64,000 bases of DNA from Acidobacteriota bacterium (GCA_003223875.1 QHWY01000105.1:1-64000); one strand, 5' to 3'; positions 7,794 through 15,936 are shown, counted from the stretch's first letter. Program-made: numbers and translations. The notes: generated by a model not told the origin, from the sequence alone.

Positions 7794-8570
7794 ATGAAAA
7801 TACTTTTTATCGGAGACACGGTTGGAAAGGCTGGTCGCGCTATCGTTCGCCAGTACCTCCAGCCGCTGCAGGAGGAGTACGACATCGACGTCACGATTCT
7901 GAATTGCGAGAACGCCGCAGCGGGCTTTGGGATCACACCGAAGATTGCCGACGAGTTTTTCGATTGGGGAATCGACGTTCTCACGTCGGGTAATCACATC
8001 TGGGATAAAAAAGAAATCATGCCGTATCTGGACAAGAACCGAAGGCTGTTGCGGCCCGCGAATTATCCCGGTGACAACCCGGGTACAGGCGTCACGGTCT
8101 TGAAGACAACATCCGGAGAAGAAGCGGCAGTCCTCAACCTGCAAGGCCGCGTCTTTATGCCGCCAACGGACGATCCGTTTCGCGTTGCGGATAAAGAACT
8201 GGCGAAGCTGCCAAAAGAGATCAAAGTCATTTTTGTGGATATGCATGGCGAAGCGACATCGGAGAAGGTTGCAATGGGCTGGTATCTCGATGGCCGCGTT
8301 TCCGCAGTCATCGGAACCCATACGCACGTACCGACCGCCGACGAGACGATTCTGCCGAAAGGAACCGCATTCCTAACGGATGCCGGTATGGCCGGTCCCT
8401 TTCATTCCGTGATCGGTGTGGTGAAGGAAGACGTCATTCGCCGCTTTCTTACATCGATTCCCTCCAAATTCGAATCCGCCTCGCAGGATGCGCGCTTGAA
8501 CGGAGTTTTTCTGGAGATCGACTCACAAACGGGTAAAGCTCTGCGCATTGAGAGAGTCCACCGGCGATAG
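7794..8570 (+). CDS. YmdB/TIGR00282-type metallophosphoesterase (2',3'-cAMP phosphodiesterase-like)
   Basis: 258 residues. Dinuclear-metal phosphoesterase motifs are in order: MKILFIGDTVGKAGR (GD), ILNCENAAAGFGIT (NCEN), SGNHIWDKKE (GNH), VDMHGEATSEK (HGE) and IGTHTHVPTADE (GTHTH). This matches Bacillus YmdB-like enzymes, which act on 2',3'-cyclic nucleotides and affect RNA turnover and biofilm. rny (RNase Y), often the neighbour, is absent here. The TAG stop (8568-8570) is formed at the boundary of a MITE-like element, so the original 3' end may have been altered by that insertion. The terminal residues IERVHRR look complete. Confidence 0.87.
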   Translation: MKILFIGDTVGKAGRAIVRQYLQPLQEEYDIDVTILNCENAAAGFGITPKIADEFFDWGIDVLTSGNHIWDKKEIMPYLDKNRRLLRPANYPGDNPGTGVTVLKTTSGEEAAVLNLQGRVFMPPTDDPFRVADKELAKLPKEIKVIFVDMHGEATSEKVAMGWYLDGRVSAVIGTHTHVPTADETILPKGTAFLTDAGMAGPFHSVIGVVKEDVIRRFLTSIPSKFESASQDARLNGVFLEIDSQTGKALRIERVHRR

Positions 8571-8878
8571 TGTGGTGTCCCAAATAAATTTTGACAAGCA
8601 GACATGTTTCAGTTTGGGTACATTCCCCTCCTTACAAAGGGGGGGGCTGCGGCATCAATCAAAAGTCGCGAAGCCACCGAAGAGCCGCAGACGGGGTGGT
8701 CGCTCACGCGCCACGTTTCACAAACGCATTCCGAAGCCTCGCTTGTGAGCGACCACCCCGTCCGCGCCTTTTTTCGGAACGGATCCATTTTGCTAATGGC
8801 GCGTCCACCCCTCCTTTGCAAGGAGGGGAATGCACCTACCCCAAATCGGTGTCAAACATGAAGTGGGACACCACACTA
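8568..8878. mobile_element. MITE-like element, copy 1 (about 310 bp)
   Basis: Bounded by TA: TAGTGTGGTGTCCCA on the left and its exact complement TGGGACACCACACTA on the right. The interior is non-coding and includes the CCCCTCC...GGGGTGGTCGCTCAC / GTGAGCGACCACCCC palindromes. Copy 2 (57522-57831) is the reverse complement with only about six mismatches. TA at both ends and the absence of any transposase suggest mobilisation in trans by a TA-targeting (IS630/Tc1-type) enzyme; that link is inference. Confidence 0.8.
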
Positions 8879-9070
8879 GCGCGCAGTCCAAAGCCGCGAA
8901 GCGGCGTGGGAACCTACCCCGTAAGCGCTGGGTGTCGGTGTTCATGTCGTCCACAGCCCCGCAGGGGCGGCAGGTGAATGCATCTGGCGCCGGGCCGCGG
9001 CTTAAGTTGGTGGTGAAATCAAACCCACAGGGCTCGCGCCCTGGGCTAAGGTATAACGCCGCTTCGCGGC
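8879..9070. repeat. REP-like palindromes between the MITE and ffh
   Basis: Holds AGCCGCGAAGCGGCG, the palindrome CCCACAGGGCTCGCGCCCTG (9024-9043) and GCCGCTTCGCGGC just before the ffh promoter. A similar CCCAGGGCTGACGCCCTGGG with nearby CGCCGCTTCGCGGCG occurs at 43286-43332. No gene or SRP RNA signature is seen in this stretch. Confidence 0.5.
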
Positions 9071-9076
9071 TATACT
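9071..9076 (+). promoter_or_regulatory. ffh -10 element, near-leaderless
   Basis: TATACT ends 8 nt before ATG 9085, and there is no Shine-Dalgarno between them. Transcription would be expected to begin at or next to the start codon. Confidence 0.45.
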
Positions 9077-9084
9077 AAAAAGAT

Positions 9085-10428
9085 ATGTTCGAAACGTTGT
9101 CCGAGAAACTACAACGCGTCTTCAAGAATTTGCGCGGTGAAGGCCGGCTGACGGAGCTTCACATCGAGGAAGCCTTGAAAGAGATCCGCATGGCACTTCT
9201 CGAAGCGGACGTGAATTTCAAGGTCGCCAAACAATTCACCGATGCTGTGAGGTCGAAAGCTGTCGGTGCGGAAGTACTGCAGAGTTTGAGTCCGGGCCAG
9301 CAGGTCGTAAAGATCGTTCGCGATGAGTTGATCGAGATTCTCGGCGGCATGAATGTCCGGTTGAATTTTGCATCGCAGCTCCCGACGGTTATCATGCTCG
9401 TCGGCCTTCAAGGATCGGGTAAAACCACGTCATCGGGAAAGCTCGCGAAGTGGCTGGAAAAAGGAGGCCATCGCCCGATTCTGGTCTCTGTCGACGTGTA
9501 CCGTCCCGCGGCCCGCGATCAATTGAAGGTAATCGCGAAAGATATCGGCGTGAAGCTGTGGGAAGGAAACCCTAACGATACGCCTCTTCAACTCTGTCAG
9601 GACGCAGTGCGAGAGGCTCGCAACAGCGCGCACGACGTGGTGATCGTCGATACCGCCGGACGGCTCCATATCGATGAAGCGCTGATGAAGGAGCTCCGCG
9701 AACTCAAAGACGCCGTTCGCCCGAACGAAATCCTTTTCGTGGCGGACGCAATGCTCGGTCAGGACGCTGTTAAAAGCGCGCAGCAGTTCTACGATCAGCT
9801 CGGTTTCCATGGATTCATTTTGACGAAGATGGACGGCGATGCGCGCGGCGGCGCGGCGCTATCGATCAAGCAGGTCACGGGTCAGCCGGTCAAATTTGTC
9901 GGCACCGGTGAGAAGTACGATGCTCTGGAGCTTTTCCATCCGGATCGCCTGGTGTCGCGAATCATGGGCATGGGCGACATCCTGTCGCTTATCGAGAAAG
10001 CAGAAGAAGTTGTCGACAAGAAAAAAGCAGTCGAGCTTCAGGAAAAAATGCTTTCCGACAGCTTCACCCTTGAAGACTTTCGGGACCAACTCAAACAGAT
10101 CCGCAAGATGGGAACGCTCGATCAAATTCTTGGGATGCTGCCCAGCATCGGCCCTTTTAAAGACATGCAAAAGGTCAAAGTGGATGAGAAAGAACTGGTC
10201 CGAGTTGAAGCCATCATCAATTCAATGACTCCGAAAGAGCGGCGGAATCACCAGCTCATCAATGGCAGCCGGCGGAAGCGCATCGCCAAGGGCAGCGGCA
10301 CGAGCGTGCAGCAGGTCAACCAACTTTTGAAACAGTACGCCCAGACGCGCAGGATGATGAAGGGCATGAAAAATTCCTTCTTCGGGCGCCGTCTCAAGGG
10401 AATGAAGCTGCCCGAAATGCCGTTTTAG
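9085..10428 (+). CDS. ffh: Signal recognition particle protein Ffh (SRP54)
   Basis: 447 residues. The N domain helical bundle is followed by the G domain with GLQGSGKTTSSGKLAKWL (P-loop), DTAGRLHIDE (G3) and TKMDGDARGGAALS (G4). A Met-rich M domain (about 300-447) binds the SRP RNA and signal sequences. It delivers nascent membrane proteins to FtsY/SecYEG. It stands immediately upstream of rpsP but has its own TATACT box. Confidence 0.97.
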   Translation: MFETLSEKLQRVFKNLRGEGRLTELHIEEALKEIRMALLEADVNFKVAKQFTDAVRSKAVGAEVLQSLSPGQQVVKIVRDELIEILGGMNVRLNFASQLPTVIMLVGLQGSGKTTSSGKLAKWLEKGGHRPILVSVDVYRPAARDQLKVIAKDIGVKLWEGNPNDTPLQLCQDAVREARNSAHDVVIVDTAGRLHIDEALMKELRELKDAVRPNEILFVADAMLGQDAVKSAQQFYDQLGFHGFILTKMDGDARGGAALSIKQVTGQPVKFVGTGEKYDALELFHPDRLVSRIMGMGDILSLIEKAEEVVDKKKAVELQEKMLSDSFTLEDFRDQLKQIRKMGTLDQILGMLPSIGPFKDMQKVKVDEKELVRVEAIINSMTPKERRNHQLINGSRRKRIAKGSGTSVQQVNQLLKQYAQTRRMMKGMKNSFFGRRLKGMKLPEMPF

Positions 10429-10430
10429 GC

Positions 10431-10436
10431 TATAAT
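10431..10436 (+). promoter_or_regulatory. Candidate -10 for the rpsP operon
   Basis: A perfect TATAAT lies just after the ffh stop, 36 nt upstream of the rpsP start, with GAGGAGGT between. No good -35 is visible, so the confidence is modest. Confidence 0.4.
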
Positions 10437-10472
10437 TTTGGAGTTCTCCCCAACAACGAGGAGGTAAACCAT

Positions 10473-10721
10473 TTGGTAGCAATGCGTTTGAGCCGGATTG
10501 GGTCGACTAAACGTCCCTATTACCGGATTGTCGTCATCGACAAGCGCCGCGCACGCAACGGACGTTTTTTGGAAGTACTGGGAAAGTACAACCCAATCGC
10601 GAATCCTGCGCAGGTCGAAATTAATGCCGAACGCGCGCAATATTGGCTCGCGAAAGGTGCGGCTCCGTCGGAGACGGTGCGTAGCATTCTTCGGCAAAAA
10701 GAACTTATTCACTCCCGCTAA
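10473..10721 (+). CDS. rpsP: 30S ribosomal protein S16
   Basis: 82 residues with the bS16 signature MRLSRIGSTKRPYYRIVVID and GRFLEVLGKYNP. TTG 10473 was chosen because GAGGAGGT (10458-10465) is 7 nt upstream and the resulting N-terminus MVAMRLSRIG fits the family. ATG 10482 would be 16 nt from the SD. It is the first gene of rpsP-khpA-rimM-trmD-rplS. Confidence 0.94.
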   Translation: MVAMRLSRIGSTKRPYYRIVVIDKRRARNGRFLEVLGKYNPIANPAQVEINAERAQYWLAKGAAPSETVRSILRQKELIHSR

Positions 10722-10858
10722 GGATGATGTCGAATCCACGGGGCCGTTTCCGTGGAGTCGGCACTATCCAGTGCGGGACTCAAAGAGTAGTGTAAAAGCC
10801 CTTTTCGGCTGTCCTCGACGCGGATTCATACTACGTGTAGCTCGTATTGGAGGTGGCT
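10722..10858 (+). other. Structured spacer between rpsP and khpA
   Basis: This 137-nt spacer contains TCCACGG...CCGTGGA (stem around 10736-10757) but no reading frame of interest. It ends in GGAGG for khpA. It may be an operon-internal processing or attenuation structure; no further claim is made. Confidence 0.3.
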
Positions 10859-11089
10859 ATGAAGGAGCTCATCGAGCAAATAGCGAAAGCTCTCGTGGAT
10901 AATCCCGACCAGGTTACCGTCCGCCCGATCGAAGGCGAGCAAACAACGGTTCTTGAATTAAGAGTTGCTCAAAGCGACCTCGGCAAAGTCATCGGGAAAC
11001 AAGGCAGAACGGCACGGTCGATCCGGACCATTTTGAGTGCCGCGGGAATGAAGCTGAAAAAGCGGTTCACGCTCGAGATTTTGGAGTAG
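10859..11089 (+). CDS. khpA: KH-domain RNA-binding protein KhpA
   Basis: 76 residues forming a single type II KH domain, with the GxxG loop in [22 protein letters not shown] 10859 follows GGAGGTGGCT with correct spacing; an upstream TTG at 10847 overlaps the SD itself and was rejected. KhpA proteins bind RNA, often with KhpB, and affect cell division and translation. The position between rpsP and rimM is the standard one. Confidence 0.92.
   Translation: MKELIEQIAKALVDNPDQVTVRPIEGEQTTVLELRVAQSDLGKVIGKQGRTARSIRTILSAAGMKLKKRFTLEILE
11083..11086 (+). promoter_or_regulatory. Shine-Dalgarno supporting an ATC start for rimM
   Basis: GGAG lies at the very end of khpA, 9 nt upstream of ATC 11096. 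The in-frame stop TAG 11087-11089 (the khpA stop) bounds the possible start region, and no ATG, GTG or TTG occurs in frame until 11180. Confidence 0.5.
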
Positions 11090-11095
11090 CGCTTC

Positions 11096-11626
11096 ATCAG
11101 TCAATCGGAAGCCTCCTTCATATCCATCGCTCGGATCACAAAAACACAAGGTCTGAAAGGCGAGGTCAGAATCGAGCAATTGCTCGAAGATGATGCAATA
11201 TTCGGCGCCGGAAGGCGCATCGTGCTATCGGGCGCCAAAATCGCGGAGCGTGAGGCGGAAATCAATTATTTTCGCAGGCAACATGGGCACTGTGTGGTCA
11301 AGTTTCACGGAATCGATTCGATCGCGGAGGCCGAAAAATACATCGGCGCGGAGATCAAAATTCCCGCAGGCGACTTGCCGGCACCGAATGCAGGTTGGTA
11401 TTACACCTTTCAGTTGAAAGGCTGCGAGGTATTCACGGAGGACGGACAGTACATAGGAACACTCAGCGACATCCTCGATTGGGGCGGCACGCAGATTTTG
11501 AAAGTCGATCGCGAGAACGAAGAAACGCTGATCCCGTTCGCGCGGTCGTTTCTGAAACGCATCGATCTGGATCAGCGGCGAATTGAAGTGGATTTGCCGG
11601 AAGACCTCCGAAATTTGAATAAGTGA
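11096..11626 (+). CDS. rimM: Ribosome maturation factor RimM, probable ATC start codon
   Basis: Binds S19 and helps assemble the 30S head. The conserved N-terminal segment FISIARITKTQGLKGEVRIE is in frame only upstream of the first standard start (TTG 11180). Starting there would give 148 residues and remove the family's GxxGEV motif. From ATC 11096 the product is 176 residues, normal for RimM, with the PRC-barrel domain at the C-terminus (YTFQLKGCEVFTEDG...). GGAG is 9 nt upstream. An ATG-to-ATC change or sequencing error is the alternative. It overlaps trmD (GTGA). Confidence 0.85.
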   Translation: MSQSEASFISIARITKTQGLKGEVRIEQLLEDDAIFGAGRRIVLSGAKIAEREAEINYFRRQHGHCVVKFHGIDSIAEAEKYIGAEIKIPAGDLPAPNAGWYYTFQLKGCEVFTEDGQYIGTLSDILDWGGTQILKVDRENEETLIPFARSFLKRIDLDQRRIEVDLPEDLRNLNK

Positions 11627-12312
11627 TCTTTGACGTCATCACGATCTTCCCGGAGTTCTTTAATGGCCCATTCGATTTTGGTGTAATCCGGCGAGGCCGC
11701 GCGAAGGGACTCGTTGAAGTTCGAGTTCATGATCTAAGGGACTTCACCTCAGATCGCCATCGTACCGTCGACGATCGGCCGTTTGGAGGTGGTGAAGGAA
11801 TGGTTTTCAAGCCTGAGCCGATGTTCAAAGCGGTCGAGACGGTTCGGAAAAACGATGAGGCCGAAGTGGTCGTCCTCAGTGCTGCGGGACGACCGTTTAC
11901 ACAGGCCGCGGCATTGCGGCTCTCCAAGGCCGCGCAGATTATTGTGATTTGCGGCCGCTACGAAGGTGTCGACGAACGCGTCGTCGAGCATCTGGCGACA
12001 GCGGAGATTTCGATCGGGGATTTCATCCTTTCGGGGGGTGAGATTGCGGCTGTCGTTGTCGTTGACGCTGTGACACGATATGTCCCCGGGGTGGTGGGAA
12101 AAGAGGAATCGATCTTGCGAGATTCTTTTTCGGATCCCGCAGCCGAGAGACAACTGGTCGAACACCCGCACTACACGCGGCCTGCGGATTTCCGAGGCTG
12201 GAAGGTACCTGAAGTTCTCATATCGGGTGATCATGAAGCCGTCCGCGAATGGCGGCGTCAAGCCGCGCTGAAGAAAACAGAAAAGAACAGACCGGATCTG
12301 TTGCAAAAATAA
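11623..12312 (+). CDS. trmD: tRNA (guanine37-N1)-methyltransferase TrmD
   Basis: 229 residues. N-terminal IFDVITIFPEFF, then the SPOUT knot with ICGRYEGVDERV and SIGDFILSGGEIAAVVVVDA, and the loop RYVPGVVGKEES. Methylates G37 next to the anticodon, preventing +1 frameshifts. The GTG start at 11623 overlaps the rimM TGA stop. Confidence 0.97.
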   Translation: MIFDVITIFPEFFNGPFDFGVIRRGRAKGLVEVRVHDLRDFTSDRHRTVDDRPFGGGEGMVFKPEPMFKAVETVRKNDEAEVVVLSAAGRPFTQAAALRLSKAAQIIVICGRYEGVDERVVEHLATAEISIGDFILSGGEIAAVVVVDAVTRYVPGVVGKEESILRDSFSDPAAERQLVEHPHYTRPADFRGWKVPEVLISGDHEAVREWRRQAALKKTEKNRPDLLQK

Positions 12313-12328
12313 TTTGGAGTAGCAAGTC

Positions 12329-12679
12329 ATGAACGCATTAGACCTCGTCGAAAAACAACAATTGCGGACGGATATCCCGGAATTCAGACCCGGCGATACC
12401 ATAAAGGTTCACGTCAAGATCAAGGAAGGCGATAAAGAGCGCATCCAGGTATTCGAAGGAATTTGTATCGCACAAAAACATGGCGGCGCCCGCGAAACAT
12501 TTACGGTCCGCAAGATGTCCTTTGGGCACGGAGTGGAACGCATCTTCCCACTTCACTCGAAGGTCATCGATAAGATCGAAATCGTCCGTTCCGGGCGAGT
12601 TCGTCGGGCAAAGCTCTATTACATGCGTGCACTCCGCGGCAAGGCTGCCCGTATCAAAGAAGTGAAGGCTGCGCAATAA
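12329..12679 (+). CDS. rplS: 50S ribosomal protein L19
   Basis: 116 residues with [27 protein letters not shown] and a [13 protein letters not shown] motif, the bL19 pattern. The start is ATG 12329 after GGAG. It is the last gene of the conserved rpsP-rplS block. Confidence 0.97.
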   Translation: MNALDLVEKQQLRTDIPEFRPGDTIKVHVKIKEGDKERIQVFEGICIAQKHGGARETFTVRKMSFGHGVERIFPLHSKVIDKIEIVRSGRVRRAKLYYMRALRGKAARIKEVKAAQ

Positions 12680-12698
12680 CAATGAGTTGTAATGGGGA

Positions 12699-12926
12699 GC
12701 CATTCCCCTCCTTCGAGAGGAGGGCGCGAAGCGCGAGCCCGCTAGGGCGAAGCCTCAATAGAAGCCGCGCCGAGCGAAGCACAGGGTCAGGCGGCGTGGC
12801 CCGAAGCGCGAGCCGGATAGGGCGAAGCCTCAATAGAAGACCGGCCGGAACGTTGTGCCAAACTGACCCCCCCGGCGCTTCTATTAAGCTGTCGCGCCAC
12901 CCCTCCTCTCGAAGGAGGGGAATGGC
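12699..12926. repeat. Long palindromic CCCCTCC repeat, copy 2, with an internal duplication
   Basis: The outer arms GCCATTCCCCTCCTTCGAGA and TCTCGAAGGAGGGGAATGGC face each other. Inside, a roughly 38-nt unit ending TAGGGCGAAGCCTCAATAGA appears twice. It fills the gap between rplS and the small membrane protein and may serve as the rplS terminator. Confidence 0.65.
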
Positions 12927-12941
12927 TTCCCATCCATTTTC

Positions 12942-13208
12942 ATGAATCGCCTTCTCGCGGTCGCCTTCATTCTTTTTTGCTTCGAGATCGGTCTTTTCCT
13001 CATGTTCGTCCCGTGGTCCGCTCTGTGGGAAAACAACGTCTTGCTCGCTTATTCATTCACGCTGCGTGAACTGCTCTTGAACAATTTCATTCGAGGAGCA
13101 ATCTCAGGACTCGGCGCCATCGATGTTCTACTCGGGTTTTCAGAGCTTGGCCGTTTTTGGAAGTCTCTCAAGGTCATCAATCGTCCCCGGACCACAACTA
13201 CCGAATGA
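12942..13208 (+). CDS. Small two-helix membrane protein of unknown function
   Basis: 88 residues. The first hydrophobic segment (about 3-25) is followed by a short polar stretch and a second, weaker segment (about 45-68), ending in a basic tail (KSLKVINRPRTTTTE). The TGA stop overlaps the thiE ATG (ATGA), which strongly suggests co-translation and that the frame is real. The family is not recognised. Confidence 0.7.
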   Translation: MNRLLAVAFILFCFEIGLFLMFVPWSALWENNVLLAYSFTLRELLLNNFIRGAISGLGAIDVLLGFSELGRFWKSLKVINRPRTTTTE

Positions 13209-13747
13209 TTCGTTATTACGTGACGGACCGGCGCCAAGGCGACGTTCTGGCCTGCGCCTCACGCGCGATTCGTAAGGGTGTCGATATGATCCAGGTCCGC
13301 GAAAAGGATCTGGCGGCGCGGGATCTCTTCGACCTGGTGTGCAAAATTCGAGACATCGCCGCAGGATCAAAAACACGCATCCTCGTCAACGATCGCTTAG
13401 ATATTGCGATAGCAGCCGGTATCGACGGTGTCCACCTTCCAAGCAATGGCCTGCCGGCGGAGAGGGTTCGTCCTCTGGTCAAGTTGCTCGGCATTTCCAC
13501 TCACACACTGGATGAAGCCATCCATGCTGAGCGGACCGGAGCGGACTTCATTGTCTTTGGTCCGATTTTCGATACGCCCGGCAAGCGTCCCGTCGGGCTT
13601 GAACCATTACGCACCGTTGCTTCTCAACTGAAGATTCCCGTCCTCGCGATCGGCGGTATTAAAGAGGAAAACTCCAAAGATGTCCTCGATGCAGGTGCCG
13701 CCGGAATTGCGGGTATCCGGTTATTCCAGTCGGGCCAATCTTATTAA
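13205..13747 (+). CDS. thiE: Thiamine-phosphate synthase / TenI-like protein
   Basis: 180 residues forming a TIM barrel with QVREKDL, ILVNDRLDIA, DGVHL, DFIVFGPIFDTPGK and VLAIGGI, which match the diphosphate- and thiazole-phosphate-binding loops of ThiE. ATG 13205 is chosen because it overlaps the previous stop; the longer frame from 13157 lies inside the upstream gene. No other thiamine genes are nearby, so a TenI-like thiazole tautomerase cannot be excluded. Confidence 0.82.
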   Translation: MIRYYVTDRRQGDVLACASRAIRKGVDMIQVREKDLAARDLFDLVCKIRDIAAGSKTRILVNDRLDIAIAAGIDGVHLPSNGLPAERVRPLVKLLGISTHTLDEAIHAERTGADFIVFGPIFDTPGKRPVGLEPLRTVASQLKIPVLAIGGIKEENSKDVLDAGAAGIAGIRLFQSGQSY

Positions 13748-13748
13748 T

Positions 13749-14441
13749 TTATAACGTATCAAGCAGACGCTGAAGCGCAGTGCGCGGATCGCGTTCACCG
13801 GTCACGGCGCGGCCGAGGACAATGTAATCGGCGCCCGATGAGAGCGCTTCGCGTGGCGTCGCAACACGCTGCTGATCGTTGTGAGATTGATCGGGGAGGC
13901 GGATTCCGGGAGTGACGATTTTGAACTGCGGATTGACGACCTTTCGAACCAGTTGGATCTCACGCGGAGAGCAAACAACACCGTCGATGCCGGAATCCTG
14001 GGCGAGCAGCGCGAGTCTTTCGACTTGTTGGTCCACCGGTTGTTCCCATCCCATTTCGAATAAGGCCCGAGTGTCGAGGCTGGTCAGAACGGTTACGGCA
14101 ACGACTCGTGGCTTCCGGTCACCAAACTTCTCACCGAGTTCTCTTGCGATAGCTTCCATCATCGCGCGCCCTCCCGCAGCGTGGACAGTCATCATCGAGA
14201 CGCCGAGCTTGGCAGCTTCGACAGCGGCTTGCGTAACGGTGTTCGGAATATCGTGAAATTTCAAGTCAAGAAAAACATTGCCGCCGTTCCCGATGGTCTC
14301 CTGAACGATGGATGGACCGGCGGTCATGAATAGTTGGCTTCCGACCTTGAACATTCCCACAAGGTCGCGCAGTTGTTTTAAGAGATGAAGCGCCTCTTCA
14401 CGTGAACTGACGTCCAAGGCGATGATGACTCTTCGGTTCAT
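13749..14441 (-). CDS. pyrF: Orotidine 5'-phosphate decarboxylase
   Basis: 230 residues. MNRRVIIALDVSSREEALHL, the catalytic DLKFHDIPNTV (Lys/Asp tetrad), VTPGIRLPDQSHNDQQRVATP and DYIVLGRAVT are the type I OMPDC motifs. Catalyses the last step to UMP. The start is ATG 14441-14439, which overlaps the pyrD stop by 4 nt; the longer frame to 14660 lies inside pyrD. It converges on thiE with a 1-nt gap. Confidence 0.95.
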   Translation of the reverse strand: MNRRVIIALDVSSREEALHLLKQLRDLVGMFKVGSQLFMTAGPSIVQETIGNGGNVFLDLKFHDIPNTVTQAAVEAAKLGVSMMTVHAAGGRAMMEAIARELGEKFGDRKPRVVAVTVLTSLDTRALFEMGWEQPVDQQVERLALLAQDSGIDGVVCSPREIQLVRKVVNPQFKIVTPGIRLPDQSHNDQQRVATPREALSSGADYIVLGRAVTGERDPRTALQRLLDTL

Positions 14442-15355
14442 TGCTTCATCTGCCCGATCAGGTCGCGTACCGATCGCAATCCCTTTGCCTTTAAAAATTT
14501 TCCCAGCCCGATCAGGATATGCAGTGGAGCTTTCGGATCGTAAAAGTTCGCGGTGCCCACTTGTACGGCGGCGGCGCCGGCGAGAAAATACTCGACGGCG
14601 TCCTCCGTCTTTGTGATCCCGCCTAGACCGATGACGGGAATCTTCACGGCATGGGAACATTGGTAAACCATCCGTAGGGTGATCGGCCGGATTGCAGGTC
14701 CCGAAAGGCCGCCGGTGATGGTATGGATCCGCGGCCTGAAAGTGTCCGGATCAATGGCCATGCCCAGGAATGTATTAGCGACAGTCAAGGCATCCGCGCC
14801 GCCGGCTTCCGCGCCTCGCGCAAGTTCTGTGATGTCGGTGACATTGGGTGATAGCTTCACAATAATCGGCCGTCGCGACCGCGCCTTGAGCGTTCGGGTC
14901 AGCGCCTCGGTCAACCGGGGACTCTGCCCGAAGACCATGCCGCCGTGTTTCGTATTCGGACAAGAGATATTCAATTCGTAAGCCGCGATTCCCTCGCATG
15001 CATTGAGCTTGTCGATGACTTCCAGGTATTCGTCTTCGTTAAAACCAAATACATTGACGAACACGGCGCAACCCGCTTTTCGCAGGAACGGCATCTTGTC
15101 TTGGATGAGCGCATCAACGCCGACATTTTCCAAGCCGATGGAGTTCAGCATACCCGACGCGGTAGGAAACAAGCGCGGAGGAAGATTGCCGTCGATCGGC
15201 CGCGCCGATGTTCCTTTCACGCAAATGGCGCCAATGCGGCGGAGTTCCGCGAATCGCTCGAATTCCTCGCCGTATCCGAATGTTCCGCTTGCCGCAATGA
15301 TTGGATTATCAAGAAGGATTCCCGCCAAGTCGATACTGAGATCGACGTCACTCAT
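14438..15355 (-). CDS. pyrD: Dihydroorotate dehydrogenase, class 1B catalytic subunit
   Basis: 305 residues, FMN TIM-barrel. AYELNISCPNTKHGG carries the catalytic Cys of class 1 enzymes (class 2 has Ser), with GGLSGPAIRPITLRMV and GLGGI phosphate-binding loops. Class 1B enzymes normally pair with the iron-sulfur/FAD subunit PyrK for electron transfer to NAD; no pyrK is in this window. Divergent from pyrR with a 34-bp gap, so its promoter must overlap pyrR. Confidence 0.93.
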   Translation of the reverse strand: MSDVDLSIDLAGILLDNPIIAASGTFGYGEEFERFAELRRIGAICVKGTSARPIDGNLPPRLFPTASGMLNSIGLENVGVDALIQDKMPFLRKAGCAVFVNVFGFNEDEYLEVIDKLNACEGIAAYELNISCPNTKHGGMVFGQSPRLTEALTRTLKARSRRPIIVKLSPNVTDITELARGAEAGGADALTVANTFLGMAIDPDTFRPRIHTITGGLSGPAIRPITLRMVYQCSHAVKIPVIGLGGITKTEDAVEYFLAGAAAVQVGTANFYDPKAPLHILIGLGKFLKAKGLRSVRDLIGQMKQ

Positions 15356-15372
15356 ATCGATTCAATCTAGCA

Positions 15373-15378
15373 TATAAT
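15373..15378 (+). promoter_or_regulatory. pyrR -10 element in the 34-bp pyrD/pyrR gap
   Basis: A perfect TATAAT lies 11 nt upstream of ATG 15390, so the pyrR leader can be only a few nucleotides long. No -35 with consensus character is visible. The distance leaves no room for an upstream attenuator. Confidence 0.45.
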
Positions 15379-15389
15379 TTCCGTCCGCC

Positions 15390-15932
15390 ATGTCTTTGAA
15401 GCTGAACTACCAACTGATGAAGGCTAGCGAAGTGAATGCCACGTTGGACCGAATGGCTAGCGAGATCCTGGAGGCAAACAACGGCAGACCGGTCGTGCTC
15501 ATCGGTATTCAGCGGCGGGGCGTGCCCATGGCGCGGCGAATGGCCCTGCGCATGGCAAAAAAGACGCAGCGGGAACCGCAAATCGGCACACTCGATATCA
15601 ACCTGTATCGCGATGATCTAACTCGCGTGGCGTCACAACCTGTCGTGCAAAAAACGGAAGTGCCGCCGAATATCGACGATCGCGACATCGTGCTCGTCGA
15701 CGATGTTCTTTATACCGGTCGGACTGTCCGAGCAGCGCTGGACGCTCTTTGCGACTTTGGCCGCATGCGAACGATTCAGCTCGCCGTGTTCATCGATCGA
15801 GGACACCGCGAATTGCCGATCGAAGCCAATTTCATCGGCAAGAAGATCACCACCAAGGACAGCGAGGTGGTTGAAGTAAAGCTGACCGAAATCGACGGTG
15901 AAGACGCGATCTACGTGATGGAGAAAATCTAG
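15390..15932 (+). CDS. pyrR: Bifunctional pyr operon regulator / uracil phosphoribosyltransferase PyrR
   Basis: 180 residues. The PRPP motif [20 protein letters not shown], the flexible loop region [15 protein letters not shown] and the C-terminal [19 protein letters not shown] are typical of PyrR. In Bacillus PyrR binds nascent pyr mRNA and causes termination. Here neither the upstream gap nor the 4-nt pyrR-pyrB spacer can hold an attenuator, so its regulatory mode is unclear; UPRT activity is plausible. It overlaps nothing and is followed at once by pyrB. Confidence 0.95.
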   Translation: MSLKLNYQLMKASEVNATLDRMASEILEANNGRPVVLIGIQRRGVPMARRMALRMAKKTQREPQIGTLDINLYRDDLTRVASQPVVQKTEVPPNIDDRDIVLVDDVLYTGRTVRAALDALCDFGRMRTIQLAVFIDRGHRELPIEANFIGKKITTKDSEVVEVKLTEIDGEDAIYVMEKI

Positions 15933-15936
15933 CGGC

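Noticed and set aside
8591-8977. Open frames within the MITE-like copy 1 (and 57339-57839 in copy 2)
   Set aside because: They translate the repeat itself; the two copies have no transposase motif, and frames run across the element ends into unrelated sequence.
8879-9084. Possible SRP RNA gene upstream of ffh
   Set aside because: No GGAAGCAGC-type tetraloop region or long helix is seen; the stretch is explained by REP-like palindromes.
13157-13204. Upstream start for thiE
   Set aside because: It lies inside the small membrane protein gene in another frame. The ATGA overlap at 13205 is the better start.
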